Source: Macropodus opercularis
Lineage: Eukaryota; Chordata; Actinopteri; Anabantiformes; Osphronemidae
Reading direction: 5' to 3'
Length of the DNA stretch: 64,000 nucleotides
Assembly: GCA_030770545.1 (NCBI GenBank)
Contig: CM061105.1
Location: 10,027,001-10,091,000 of the forward strand
Position numbers and translations under genes: made by a program. The notes under the pieces were generated by a model. That model saw only the letters and a list, made by a program, of their open reading frames with translations, was not told where the DNA came from and made no database searches. Every line of letters begins with the position of its first letter. The first letter of the stretch is position 1. Of this stretch, positions 24,001 through 39,000 are shown one piece after another.

Positions 24001-27000
24001 ATTGCTCCAGCCATTTAGAGGCGGGAACGAGCGTCCTCCTAGAGGGTTAAAATGAGGACACGGAGAAACGGAGAAGAAATAACCCAAAACCACATCCAAA
24101 CAGGATCAGTGGCTGGTCATTGTGACTCTCCCTGCTGAGAATGAGGGAGAGAGAGAACTTTGCAGAGTTTTGTTGGCCGTGGAGCCAGAGCAGAGCGGAG
24201 CTGGGCGTCAGGGGTGTCAGGGCTGAGGGGGCTGAGGGGCCAAGGTCTCCTCACTGTGGGGGATATTAAGCCCTCTGATTAGATCTCAGGGGCCGCCCAT
24301 GGCAGACGTCTCCTTTACTACAGGTCCCAGCTCATCTTTATTTTGGCAGGGTGGTGCTCTCTGCAGGCTGCACTGCACCAATACTAAGCTGTTTGTGTAG
24401 GCAGGAAAAAAAAAAGTTTATCCTTTTTTTCCCCCCCGTTCTCCTTTTTATTTATTTATTCGTCTAGCCTGCACGCGTTCATTTCTGCTTAATCCAAGAG
24501 TTCACAATGCAAAGCCGGATCCGAGCGTTCGGAGGCAACACAAACAAGCAGAAGCAGGAGGTTGACTCGACGCTCTAAGCTGGTGACTACTAATACTGAG
24601 TTGAGGCTAAGCCCGTGTTCGCTTCATGGATGTAAGATGTCATGATTCTATCATCACGCATCCGCAGAACGTGGGCAGCAGCTAAACAGAACACTAATTA
24701 AACTACTGTACTTGTCAAACTCATGCGGGTTTGAAAGCAGTGCATCCTGTAGTTTTTTAAGTTTGTACTTCACGCTGTGACATAAGTAAAAGTAAAGTAT
24801 ACACACACAAACACACACACACACACGGCTTTCATCAGGCACTTTCTTCTGTTTTGTTTGTCTTAAGCACATATTCCCAATCACAATTTCCACACCAGCC
24901 CTCACTGCTGCTCCTAAGGGTGCAGGCAGACACTTCTAGCTGCAGGCTCCCCCACTTCTGAAACCTGTCAAATCTGTCCTGGGAGAGTCAGCCTCTCTCT
25001 CATCATCCAGGGGCTTATGGACCTCTCTCCATTTACCCTCCCTCCCCTACACATTCCTCTTTTCCTCCTCCTCTTCCACCCTTTCATCTCACATCCAAAG
25101 TTGCCAGTTGCAACCTTCTCAGCTTCCTCCAAGTTTTGTCTCCTTTTCTCCTCTATTTTGTCTCTACTCATCTACTGTCTATGACTTACTTTTCCCCACA
25201 CATTTCCCCAGTCTGTTTCTGGCACGATTTGTCCTTTTTTCACTCCCTTTGGACTGAGGATAATCAGGCATGTCAACGAATGACAATCGCTGCCTGCCAT
25301 GGGTATTAGGTCACAGGGGTGAGTATTTTTATTTGTTTTGTTTTTTTCTGTGCTTACTTTCTGACAAAACTTAAATAGTTTTACTCCAACTGTGCCTCCC
25401 AAGAAATGAGATTGTTTACTACTCTGTTGGTGGTTACTCTAGTTGCTTCACATCCACCTAAGGCTAAGGTTGAGAATGATTTTTCTACACAGCCTATTAG
25501 CAATTCACACAGTTATTAAACAATATACCACAAGTTGGGGTGTTAGACTGGTGGCTTTTCTCTATGCTATGCCGAGCTCATCTTGAAGAAATATATTCAA
25601 GGACAGCTGTCAGCCAATCTCTCAATTCCTTCTTTTCCTCTGAGTGCGCTGCCTTCAGTCTGCCTCTCCCCTGCATCCCCAACAGAGGGAGGCCTTTCTG
25701 TCCGTTCTTGCCTGCCGTCCGCGCTACCACAGGCCTTGTCCCATCTGTCTGTCTGCCTTGCGACCACCGTCCTGAGGGTGTACTCTGTCTCTCCCTCCTC
25801 CTCCCTCCCTCCCAGCATCCCTCTCTCTCATGCGCCGTGATCGATATGGACGCGGAGGGAGAAGGGGGGACCTGTCTGTCAAAGCCGCCGGTGGAAAATG
25901 AAGGCTCAGATGAAGGAGGCATGCTCTGTATATTAAATGCCCAGACCCCTGCGAGGGGTGGTGGGAGCTGCGGTGGGGCGGGTGTATATCAATAGGCTTC
26001 TGCTTAAAGAGAGATAAGGCCAAAACAGAAACGAGAGAAATAGAGTTGAGAGAGTGGAGGGAAAGAGAGATCAGTAAATTAAGGCGCTGAGCAGTGAGGT
26101 GGACAAAGGGGTGGAAATGTGAAAAAAGGGACCGTGGAGCTAAATGCAAAATGCTAGCTAATGATGTTAACTGATGTAACCAGCGGAGAAGAGACAAATG
26201 AGTTCTACTGGGCGATGTCTGGGTGGAGTGGGGGGGATGGAAAGGAAGCACAACTGAAGGAAATGAGCTGAGGACCCAAAAAGTGTGAGGAAGAGTAAAG
26301 AGCTGAGAAGGGAGAAAGAGTGAAGAGCCGAAGTTAACGACTTTGCAGATTTCATTATAGAGATAGTTAACCCTGTTGACACTGAAGGAGGGCGCTATCC
26401 TCTCAGGAGGAGTCCGGTCCTTCCACCTCCACACACAGAGACAGATGAGATCATTACAGCTATCAGCACTACTGCCATCCACAATTAGCACATCTCCTTT
26501 TCTTTCCCCACTCCTCCATCCCCCATCTCCCCTCAGCTCACACTGTCTTCCCCCCTGCTCTCTGTCTGTCTCCCCCTCTCACCTCGTGACACTTCTTTGG
26601 CCTTGATTTGGAGGTAATTTGACTAAATAAAAAGTCACATGCACCAAGCTTCTTTTTTTTTGTCGACGCGCTTGCCTGACCTTTCCCAACTCATTTAAAG
26701 CCCATTTGCCTTTTCATGCTGAAAAAAAAAAAAAAAGATGCCGGGAAATGCATCGTTTTGCATACTGAGAATGTAAATGCTTGAAGTTATCAGGTAACCA
26801 AAAGTAAAAAAATCCAATCTGTGATCAAACGCATGCACAGCACACACCTGTAAAGCAGACCGGACACTTGAAGGTTCCACCCATGCCCTCAAAGCTGTGC
26901 TCGATCAGGTGGCATTGAAGCTTCGCCGGTGAGTCGAACGACTGACTACAGAGCTTGCATTCATGGTTCAGCCCCTCCTCTGTTGAGAAGAAACAACAAA

Positions 27001-30000
27001 AACACAGAAACCCATGAGAAAAAAAAGTTTCCTCTTATTTCATTCTTTACTTTATTCTTACATACAAAATTGAAATTTAACCATTTTTGTGACAAAGGCT
27101 CCCGTCTGTGATTTCCGTGACTCGGAAAGAAAATAATATAACGTGTGATCTGCTCCCATCAGGCATAAATTGGACGACCAGCCGGGGTCCTAATCACTCA
27201 GACCATGCCTGAACATGTTAAGTGCCTTCTTTTTCATTAAATTAAATTAAAGGCAAATAATTTATTTTTAGCGTTTGGAAATTAAAACATACTGTATTTA
27301 AACAACGTCTTAACAAAGCCATTTATGCTTTGCAGATGAACGATGAGTCAAAAATAAGCAAAAAACTGTTACTATTATTGCAACAGCAGAGGATTATTAT
27401 TTTATGACACCAAAGCTTCATTGCTTCTGCAGTGTACGTGCACATGACATGTCAAGGCTGTCAAAACAACTCTGCCCACATATCCACATTTTTAATATTT
27501 GGTTGTGACAGTTATTTAACAGCAAGACAGATTCCCAGTTTATCTTCTTGGCATTAGGATTCCCAACACGTCTCTCTCAACATTAAACCGGCTCAGCCGT
27601 GGCCGGAGATAGCTTAAATAAATGTCGTTTAGACTGCGAACCTGCACAGTCATTTGCAGCACAACGATCTGCTGACTCAGAGAGCTGCTCATCTGCAGCG
27701 TGTCAATAAAAGGCCTTAACACTCACACTGGAGCCAGACTACTTCTCTCGCTGAGCTGGACATTAGGCCATGAGGCGGGGTGTGCACACCAGGGACTCGT
27801 CTCGAGTTTGACCGCAGGCCTGTCCACCCCATAGGCCCTGGGTAAACACGACTCACCTAAACATCTGCGCTTTAAAAAAAAAGTCTCTGGCATATGTATG
27901 ACATGAGATGTGTTAAAAATACGCTTCTCTGCCTCACTCGGCAGCTGGATTGACACTAAGTGACAGTGATATCTGGAAGCCAATGACCCCTGATATTCTA
28001 AGAGAAGAAGGAGATGGAAATCTCCTGCAGTGCCAAGTGAAACAGTGGGAGTGTATACATATTGAACTTTTACATATTATTGCGTGTTCTTAAACAAATG
28101 TTTCTGGGTAACATCAACATATGGTCTGGCTGTCTGCAGCACGAAAACAAACCATAAGTTGTGCATCAGTACAAGCACACACGCTCCGTTCCCTCATGAC
28201 TGTCTGGTTGAGGCCGATCAAAGCAGGTCATAACGTCTCTAAAAGGAAAAGTTGATGCGGTGTGCTGCAATAATGCATTTAGCAGATGAGATATTGTGCA
28301 GTTTCCGTGTGCATCTCGGCGTAGCAGCAGGCATCGGCGAGCGAGGGGAGGAGGCTGGCACGAGCACATTCGCTCAGCCACGGAAGAGGATCACTGCCCT
28401 CTTTGATCACCGCTCGGTTTGCTTATCTGTGTGCGGGTGTACACTAAGGTCAAGCATGCTGCAAAGTTCACAGATCTGTTCCTCTGCCATATGCGCAGCC
28501 CTCATTTGACCCTGGTGCACAACGCTGTCCCTTTGGAGACCTGGCCTGCTTCATTATGCAGATAACGCTGCACCTGCCTGACTGACCCTGTGTGCGCGCG
28601 CGCGTGTTTTTCTGTCTGTGAGCAGGTGCATCAACAAAAAGAGATATAAATACAGTTAGCTTAAAATAAAAAGGATGGGATGAGTGTCATGTAGGTTTCC
28701 AGCTGCCATGAAGTCCCAATAATAAAGCCGACACGGAGACAAATACTGCTGTAATGCTTACACAACCCTAAGCTAAAGGAGAGCTATGACAGAAACAGTA
28801 ACAGTCTATCATGACCACAGTATATTATGCTCTGTTAGTCCCTGTTATGCAGCCTGTGCAGGGCTGGGTTTGTATTCAGCAGTGTAACAGGGGTTGAATC
28901 AGGCTGGCAGTCTGTTTCTTAGTGAGAGCCAGGGGAGGAAGTCAGCAGGCTCGCTCCTATAGCTGCCTCATTGGGCTGAGGTCACTTCCTGTCGCTCCCA
29001 CAGCCCTTCTCCAGGGCTACCCAATCAGCATGGCTCAGTGTGAGCCCCCACCCCTCTCTACGCACCGAGCAGACTCTGGATATAGTTACAGGGCCACGGG
29101 GGACTGTCAACTCTCGCTCTCTCTCTCCCTTTTTCTTCCCCTCCCTCCTCCCACTCCCTGTTTCCAAGTCTCCCGAGTCTCCTCTGCTGCCACCACCCTG
29201 TCCCCCTGCACTCCTAAGAAAATCCTTCAGATGAGAACTGCTCCTGTGCCTGCTCCCTCTAAGCATCCCTGACACCAGCAAAGTAAGCCCATCTGCATAT
29301 CCACAGGGCCCAGCGTTCCTGTGGCTCATGGTTTATGTATTTCACAGCTCCTTAAAACACAAACGCCTAATATCGCTCCCATGTGGAGGACAGGAGAGGG
29401 AGAGGAAGTCCTCTCAAAAAGAATGGTCTTTATTTCTCTGCGCTGTTTACTTTTTCATCCGGGCTGAAGTTCATGTAGTGTTGAAGGTTGTCTGGGACAC
29501 TGGGGCTTGCGGGTTTGGCTTGCAATTCAGTGAGACCTTCATGTAACAATGATACAGCTGCAGCATATTGCAAGAACATATACAGCAGCCATCAACCGGC
29601 AGCGTGTTACAGTAACTAAAGACCGACTCACGTCCTGATAATACAGTGTAGTTAAGTGTAACACAGGGTACTGCTTAATTAAAAACTCTCCCTCAGCTTA
29701 TTCCACTTCCCGCAACACCACTGCCCCTTAGTCTATTTAAACCGGTCTGTCGAGCAGCAGTCTGAATAGGAGGCGACTTCACGATCGCTTTTAGCAACTG
29801 GCTATGGTATCAAAAAATCTGATACTTCGATTTACACCCCTCTCTGGGGGACGGTGGACGGCTCTCTGAAGCTCGTTCTTAGCGGGGCCCATGGCCGCTC
29901 GTGCCGCCAAAGCAGCACCGTCCCACAAATGATATTAAGGACATCAATCAAGGCTCTTCTTTGCTGAAAGGACTGAGTAAACAAGTGTAGGGAACAAACT

Positions 30001-33000
30001 GAGAGTAGGCAGAAACAGGCTGCTTTTGAAAAAGCCACCGACAGAAGGACTTGGTAATCAAGGCTGGTCCAGTCAAACGAAGGGGTCAATGCAATAAAAA
30101 GCTTCTAAACTGCCAAACACTGCCATTTCGCTAGAGTTTGCTTTCTGTTCCAGTGTCTGTCTCATGCTACTCTGATGTTGGGAGTTGTACTGTATGTTAA
30201 TAAACCTCCAAGATTTGGTTTTCAGCGGACTCACTGCTGTATATACAACCCACTGCGGGATTCTGGATGGTAGCAGACAGCTTCAGGCCTGTAAACAGTA
30301 GGTGGGTTTACTTCTCTCTTCTCTCTGCGGGAACTATCCATTAACAGATAATGGGGGGAAAATCAGAGTGATTAAGGCCCAGGGAATTATGGGTGAATAC
30401 AAATTGACTCCACCTCTGTGTGGTGTGCTCTCTTGAGGTAGAAGCCCTGCTCATAAGGAACAAACTCATTTCAGAAGCACTACCAGGCCCATTAAGGCCT
30501 GGAGAATGCAGGGGATGGGGGGTAGGAAGGTGGTGGGTGGGAGCGCAAAGGGATGGACTCCCTCTGGACCAAAGCTGATTGGAGAACTGGTGCCTGGGGG
30601 GAACATTACTAATATCTATTTCCTGCCTTCACAGTTTGCGAAGGACAGAGTGAATCAAGTGCAAAATGTTGAAATTAAAGTACAAGATTTAATCATAGCA
30701 CCTTAAAATTTCACATCGTTCCATCAAAGACTTAATGTATTACACAAATAGCAATGACAAAGTGGGTGAGTAGCAGCTAATAAAATCAGAGACAGACAGA
30801 AACTACCACAGCATGAAAGGGGAGGCTTTATCCTGCATAGACATGTTCTATCGCTGCAGGATAAAATAAAAGATAAGCAAGATACCAAAGCCCTCATGTC
30901 GGAGTCTTGACTCCAGCGCATGCCCGACACCGTTTCTAAACTCCAGAGGGAGAAGGAAAGGTGAGATCGTTGGCTGTGACATGTCAGGAGCGGCGACGCC
31001 CTCGCACAGCAAGAGCAAAGGATTGTGGGGGAAAATGTCTCTGGGAAAATGTCAGCTCTGATGCATGGCGGCTCGTTGGAGGTGCTAATCAGAGCAAGGC
31101 TAGGCTCCTGCTAGGATCAGCCACTCTGAGCCTACATTAACCGCCTCACAGCTCCCCTGGCTACTGGGCCTGGGGTACAGTAGAAACACCAAACTGACAG
31201 GTTTTTGTGTTGAGATAAACATGCGCAACGCTTGAATGCATGTTACAAAAGGTTTAGCCAACTAGAACACCTTTGGAGTTTGCAAAACGTGAGGGACAAA
31301 AACATACAGGGACACTTCTTGTGCCTAACATAAACACACTGAGCAGATATTTCCAGTTGAGTTATTTGCCAAGAGTCACTGTGCATGTGCTCAACGGTGT
31401 CAGGTTTTGTGCTCGGTGGCTGAAAAAACAAAAACCACATCAATATTAAAGCTGCACACACCACACAGTTTTACTTGAGGATATTACTATGACACAGCAA
31501 CTAGCAGTCATACAAATAACTGGCGATGGATGAATACGTTACCAGCTGCACATGTGGAACTTTTGTGTATAGAGAACATGTTGTACTTTCGTTCTATGCA
31601 CAGGCAAAGACAAACTTTTATGATTCAGCCATGTAAAGGCAAGAAGAATTACAGAAAAGAACAGAAAAGGAAATTATAGGGCCAAGCTAACCCTCATGTC
31701 ATCGGCTTCACAAAATGGGAAAATATTGGATGTTTTTCAGGTTTTTGAATATTTGGATTTTTACCGTAGATCTGAAACTGCCAAAGGGGAAGCAGCGAGT
31801 ACAACCAGAGCGAGCTGGTGTTCTAGCGAACGCTGGCGCTACCGTGCGCTTTGAAGGCTGCAGTCTGCCATTTTGTGTTTCGCCTGGACCGCTTTACCTG
31901 CTATTCTTACAGCTGAAACCCACAATGGCTAAAACTCGGTCAAATGAATGTGTGTAGGTCACAGAGGCAGAGGAAAGGGAGAAAAAAAACCCAAACCCAA
32001 CAACAACAAAGGCAAGAGCCGAATACTTGTTAAGGAATGATGTGTAGGCGCTGCAGCTGCAGGCAGGTATGGAGGTCCATCGGGGACAAACAGTGCAGGC
32101 TGTTGAGATGGATTGCATGAGAGCGCTGGACCCCCTGCAGCCACACAAACGCCATTCTGCACTGAAACACTCTAATTTACGCTATACATGCCTATTCTAA
32201 ACTGCTGGGCATTTTCTTCTTACAAGGAAATAAAGGTCAAGTGACTACGCCCTGACTTTCTGAGGCTCTTGTGCTCAATGAAAAGTTGCAATGCAAAGTG
32301 AGAAAAAAAAGAGAAAACAGGCAGGAAAAGAAACTGTAAAAAAAAACAAAAACAACAAAAAGGCAGAAGAAGCGACGTGTGAATCTAAGCAGAATCTCTT
32401 TCAGGTCTGAAAAGAGCGAGTGGCCTGAATGTAAGAAGTTAATTACGGGCACATGCCCAGCTTTTTCTCCTGGTCTCACTGTGGCTTTGTCAGGCTGAGG
32501 TATGTGGCTCTTTGGATTCTGTGGTCCACACAAAGGAACAGGGAAAGAGAGCGCTGCGCAGAGGCCCCTTGGCTGGGCTCGCGGCGTGGAACACTGTACA
32601 ATTAGCCAGCCCCTGCGTTCTGCCGGCTTATAATTATCAGCGCTTGCCTTAATTGACTCCCTTAGCCTGGTGCAGAGGGACCCCCCCCCAAACCCCTTTT
32701 CCCCCTTGCTCGACGCAGGCCGCCGAGCACCACGCCGGGCTCTCCAAAGTCATTTAGAAAAGCGCTCATATTTTCGACACAAAAAAGGGGGAACATTTGG
32801 TGAGAGAGAATTCATCATCAGGTGTCTAGAGGTTTTTCTTAATAGAAAAGCTGAGTCCCACTGAGCGCGCTCCGTGTAGCGGCCAGCCACGCATGCTCAG
32901 GACCAGCAAGCCGCCATTCACAGCGGGCCACAAGACATTAGCATAATTTTATATAACACAGGCACCCGCACTGGAAATTTAATACATCTCAGCAAATACG

Positions 33001-36000
33001 AGACAGCCGTTTTGCATAATTTTTTTTCTTCTTCACCACCTAGCCTCCTCTCCGCTCGCTCCCATCCCTCTGTCCTCACGCCATGTCTCCTTCCTGTCTC
33101 GTCTTCATCCCGCCTGCCTCTCTCTCTCTCTCTCTCTCTTGCTGCCACTCTCCTTTGCCCCTGCCCCTCCCCTCTTCAACCACCCCTCTCTCTTCGCCCC
33201 ATGGTGCTGCTCTCACTAGGAGAGGGGAAGTTCATTACCTCAGCTAAATCAGAATTAGTCCCTTCATTTTGACGGGGCGAACTTCATTAGAAAGGCCCTT
33301 CCTTAATCCAGCAGGGAGAACTGATGAATCTACATGGGGGCAATAATTTGCTTCACACAGCACATTCAGCCACTTCCTCTCCACGATTTCCCCCTTTGCT
33401 TTTCTCTTTCTATCTGCGTTTATGTACTTATGCTTACATTTTTATTAGTTCTACAGAAAAAACCCACTGAAAAAGAAAACACCTGCATATAATTAACTAA
33501 TGGCAGCAGAGAGGGTGTAAAGAATGAGTAATGCTGTTTGGAATGTCCCGTCTCCCCAACAGGCTTCAGGGCCTCTGGAGCAGTCGTGGCTGACTTGGCC
33601 GACACTCAACACACAGAGTGTGGTCGACAGCAGGCTGGGTCTCAGGGTCTGAGGTAACTATTCAAGACTATTTTACAGCGCCACGTTTATGCTCAAGTGT
33701 TTCAGGATACACAAATCTTTCCTCTCCGTACGGACCCCAGTGGGTTTGAATAGAAAAATAGCATAACGACAAATAATTTGTCATTATGAAAGAACGAACA
33801 CAGCCTCTATTGTTTGTTTTTTCCCCCCTTTCAGTTCCACGCAGTTCTGGAAGAATCTCTAAAGAGACAGAACTTCAGCAGTTGTCCAGATTTTGAGAAA
33901 GAACTACAAAGTGAAGAGATGTGAATGGGTACAGACAGGCCCTGACTGCCATACCACAGCGCCTGGTGTCAAACAGATGTGCAGCTTGGCAGCCGTGCTC
34001 CCCACAAAAACAGAGAGCCCACGGACTCCAGGGTGGTGTTGAGTTGTGCTGCCCTCCCCCCTCTCACCACTCTACCGTCCCCCAAACGTCCCAGCTCCCC
34101 CCACCGTTCCCTCTGCAGCCTCCCTCCACTCCCTCATCACCTCCACACAGGGGTCTCCTGACTGGTAATCTCGTCCCTCGAATGTGAAATCTCCGACAGC
34201 GATGCCCCGCGCCTTTACCCCCCGCCTCTGTGGCTGATGGGTAAATTGGAATGGCGCACCCTGCTGGCGCAGAGAGCTCCGAACAGACAGCAGCACACAC
34301 ATGCTGGGGCACCCTACGCACACTCTGTCTAATATAGTGGACATGCACACCTCACTCCAAGCTGCAGTATCCATGCACGTAGACAGAAGATGTACGCATG
34401 AGAACACACACATACTGAAAAAGCCTCAGACATACACACGTACGGATGCCAGGTAAGTGCTTTCATGCAAGACCTTTTCACCGTCGTCTGCATAAAGACT
34501 GAATCTATGATAAAACAACCAGGCCGATTTTAAGTGCACCATCTGGAGCGACTCAGCTCCTTTTACAGACACTGCACCTGACGCAGTTGCCATAGTTTCT
34601 ATCACGTGTGCAACGTGGAACAGCCAAACAGAAAACCAGAGAAAGCGCAGAGTTAATGAGGTTGAAGCCCCGGCAAGTTTATATTTTTCAAAAAATGCAC
34701 TGTGAATAATAACTAAATGCTCATATCAGAGGCTGTTTTCACCCAGGACATGGCGTCAGATTGGGATTGTCCCACAGGGTTGGCTAAGCTGTCCGAGGCT
34801 CTATCTGCCTGTCTATTTTCTCCATAGTCAATGCTCTGAAGACTGCGTGAATGGTTGAATTCACCTCCAAATCGCAGGGACGTCGTGAAATCGTCCGTGG
34901 GACCTGAAGGGGCTAAAGATCACTGCAGAAGAAGCCACAGAGGCCTTCCTGTCAAAGGCAGTGCTTTCAGAGGGGCAGGGGTGAGGGGAAGCCAGGGGGA
35001 GAGAGCCGGAGACATGACATACATTTCATTACACTTAAACCAACTGTGGGTTCAACTTAGAGCCCTGGATTTCCATTGGCGTCTCAAAGGATGGAGTAAG
35101 TGGAGGTATAAGAGAATGGTTTTTACAAAGAACACAATGGGTAGGTGGACAAAGCCAGGCAGCTGGACTAATTGCTTAGGGGCTTGTAGGAATATTTTTC
35201 TAAGTACTTCTATTTAAAGCTCAATTTAGTAGCCTACGTCACTGTGGTGAACATTAAATACCTAAAACGTATGTAAATCTCCAAACTCCAACTGCAATTA
35301 GGAAGGATATTATAATTAAGACGTTTAATTTGCCGACGTTTTTTTTTCACAATTTCATATTCTATCACACACCTGTTTGCTTTTAAGACGGCACTGTTTC
35401 ATCTGTGCCCAAAGAACACAACCTCAGATGGGCCTTGGCAGGGAAGACAACATTACTTATAGCAGACATGCCCAAAGTGGTCTTTCAGTGAGAGCTCTCC
35501 TGGCCTAGTAGAGAGACTACTTGTCCATTAAGACCGACAGAGGATGCTCTCAGAAATGAGAGGCCATACCTCTGGAGAGGTCTGCAGGGAGCATGTTCAG
35601 ATGGAGGCTGGGGTTAAAGGAGAGCGAGCTGGATGGGTGCAGCATTGCGCTGGACTATTTTTTACGCACGGGCTTAAGAAAATCAGACTGTACTGCACTG
35701 TGACGTACAGTGCATTCGTCCTGTATAGATACGCTTCCCTTCATCAGTGTAATATTATGGAAAATATAATTTGCAGCCTAACCTACTTTGCTGTACAAAG
35801 AAATGTCTATTTAAAATCCCTGGGAGTATTATTAAAAGGGCTATAGAATTACAAAACACTGTTACTATTGCTCGCTTGGGGGGAGCCCTCGCTCATTAGG
35901 CTTCTAAGACGTCGTGGGTTTTGATTATTCTATCAGCCTCGTTCTCTTATTATACTGACAAACTCCTGCTATTTTGTTGCCAATCTCCTTCCAGCTGTCA

Positions 36001-39000
36001 TATCTTTTGAAAGATCACAAAACCCTTCAAACACACTTGTGATATGTCTTCAAATTCACCAGACATTGCTTGATTCCCCTATTGCATTTGCAGGATTAAC
36101 TTGAGGAAGAAACGTCTCATATTTCTTAACTGGTTGCTACGTCTGACATCAGAGCGTATGAGATTCTAGCATAGTGGTATTGTCCAGGGGAGGGAACCCT
36201 CACTCTAACCGTCAGCGCCTCACCAAGTGGGACAGAGATGATTAAAACACACCATGGCTGTGACTGACAGACTCCCCACCGCTTCTAGAAGATGACATGT
36301 CTCCAAGTCACACAGAAAAGCAACTCCTCTAATTTTAACTCTGACTGCAACACCGACCCCCTCTGTCAAAATCCACAAAAAACAGCCATGCTGAGATTCT
36401 TTACCACAATAAAAGTGATAACAACTAAACAGAGAAATAAGTTTAAAAACAACAATAGGGAGGGAGGAGACAAAAGGGCTGAGAAGGCGCCGTTTCCCTC
36501 AGGTGCACACAAACAGCAGGAACCTGTGAGCTTGTGACAACACCTTCAAACATTTCTGTTACTTTCACAGAAATATCTGATGCTGATGTTCCAATGTGAT
36601 GCTTCCGCAGCAGTCTTGTCCCAGCGCACATTCAACTTGGCAAGCTCTTGGTTACCGAGAAGGAAAAAACACCCTCCTAACTGACTGTGTTTGACATTTG
36701 TCATGACAGGAATACAGTGCGAGGAGAAAAGAAGAAGAGGAGTGAGAAGTGGGAGGAGAAGAGGAAAATGGAGGAGTGGCAGAGGGTGATCGATGTGTGA
36801 AACTGTATGTGTGAAAAAAAAAAATCTGCGTTCGCCACACTGGTTGAGATTCTCATTTTTAAGCAGGACAGAGGGGGGGGGGGGGGGGTTCCTGTTATTG
36901 TCACTTTGTGTGGAGAGCTCAGGGTCGCGTACTAAATGATTCACAGAAAACGGAATCTTTTACATAGGCGTCAGCAATTCAGCCGGGCGCCCTTGTGGGG
37001 GAATTCTTTCTGTGTGTTTTTATTGAAGTCTGCAGTGAGCGCGCCCAAAAGCTCTGACAGGGGGCCCCCGAGGGCGCTTGTCTTCACCTCCAAATCATAA
37101 GATGGAGAGACGAAGCTCCCTCTGTGCTCTCAATTATACCCCTCAAAACCCCCTCTCGCACACAGACTCGCAGGCCTGCCCTCCCCACCCAACAAAATAA
37201 AACAGAGGCTGGGAAGAGAAGCCTTCAGTAATACAGTCCCAGCGGAGCGCTCCGCGATCACTCGGCGCTGCTGGAACAGCTGACAGGCTCGATGTGTCGG
37301 GTCCATTCCCCGCGGTCTGTCAGAGTTGGTGCTACAGCATGACGGTTAGTACTGCTTCTCTGGGGATGCGCCTCCTTTGCCTGCTCCTACATGCCCCTCA
37401 CATCACAGGCCCCTCCTATGACCCATGGAAGCTGCGTGGCTTTACCCCAATTACCGCTGCGGGTAGGTAGAACTCTAGGTTGCGTGCCCTCTCATGTCTC
37501 TTTACTTTTCTTGTCCTCCCCGGTGAGAAGGGGACCCATCAGAGGTTGCTGGCAGATTCAGAGGAGGTTGGGGGGGGATCAGCAAAAGGGGCAGAATGAG
37601 GTGTGGGTTGTGCAAGAGGTTTGGTGTAATTTGATCGGCGCGCACAGCTGCATAAACAGGGGTATCGAGGAATTTCTGCCTGCTTGATGGAATTGACTTT
37701 GCATGAATGGTCCCTCTCCCTTCCCCCAAAATGGGCCATTTTCCACATGTCTCAATGAATATGACAACCTCTCAAGCAATATGAGCGTAATAGTGGAACT
37801 GAAATACCAGCTCAGGGTAGCCTGAGCCTTTTCTCGAGCTGTGAAATTCCCTCTATTTGGCTGCCTTTGCTAAAGACCTGATCCAAGTCCTGCTGCCTGA
37901 CCTGTCAAGAGTAGCCCTATCCTCTCTAAAATGCCCCAACAAAATAAAGCAACAACCGCTGGCAGGGTCAGAGGGCAGCTGCTCTGGGTGCCCGGACTCT
38001 GGCGAGCCCTCAGATTGGTGGAAAGGGCAGCGAGTAAAAGGGAATCTTTTCAAAGTGAAATCTCCAGCTGATGGCTTAGAGCTCCACACCCCACAGTTTG
38101 TTTCTCTTGCTGCTGTCAGGAGTTTTGCCTGAGCCATTTGGAAGGATTAGAAAAAGTGGGGGAAGAAAAAACTCAACGGGCAGATCGTGTGCACTGTAGG
38201 GTCTGAGTGATGGCTCCAGGAACCCTCGGAGAGTGATAAACCTTTGACCTTGACGGCCCCCTGCGGTGACCCCTGACCTCTGGCTTTGTGCCACGAACGC
38301 AGTGAGACAGGTGCAGGCAGGTGACTGACCACAACACCGCCATTCACATCTGCGAGTGGGTTTAAACCACAGACGAGAAATATCATCTGCCACAGGAGTG
38401 ATGAGAGGGAAAACAAATGCAGATTTAGGTCTGCGGTCAAAATATTAAAGGTGCATTACTGAAATATTGATGTCAATAAATAGCATTTTAAATGGGAATA
38501 AAGTTCAGTTCTTAAATCATTTTCTGCCACAATGTTGTGTAAGAAATACAAGTGTGAGTTTTCTTAGCGTAAAGGCACAGTGACATGTTTCACAGCCACT
38601 TTCAGCTCCGTGGTGGGCACAAGCTCCAAGGTCGCGCCAGTCCGCGCCAGTATTTCTGCACATCCATTTCCGCTCCCTAGGCTCTTCCCTCACGTTGTTG
38701 GCCCAGTGATTCAGTGCCTTGCATTAAGAGCAATTCACCTGCCTCCGGCGTCCCAGCGGCACAGGTCCCCCGGGGAAACCAGGTGGAGCATAAAAAAGTT
38801 CCACATATGGTAAAGTCAAGCTGCTCGGAGGCTGCCGAGTGTCTGCTGTGGGGATAGAGGCTCCTAAAAGGCCCAGCTGGTACTTGGAAAAGGGCTTCTG
38901 CATTACTACACCTCAGTGTCTGTTTGGGCTCCCCTTTGGAAAGTGTTGGCCGGCGCACATGACCAGCCATTTTAGATTTCTCCCTCTACCCCGCCTCATC

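Noticed and set aside
25540..25995. 151-codon plus-strand ORF
   Set aside because: Translation of CT-rich sequence, overlapping other equally long frames; no supporting signal.
25724..26491. 255-codon minus-strand ORF
   Set aside because: The translation is Leu/Ser/Pro/His-rich, from pyrimidine-skewed DNA. There is no domain, no splice context and no similarity to a known family.
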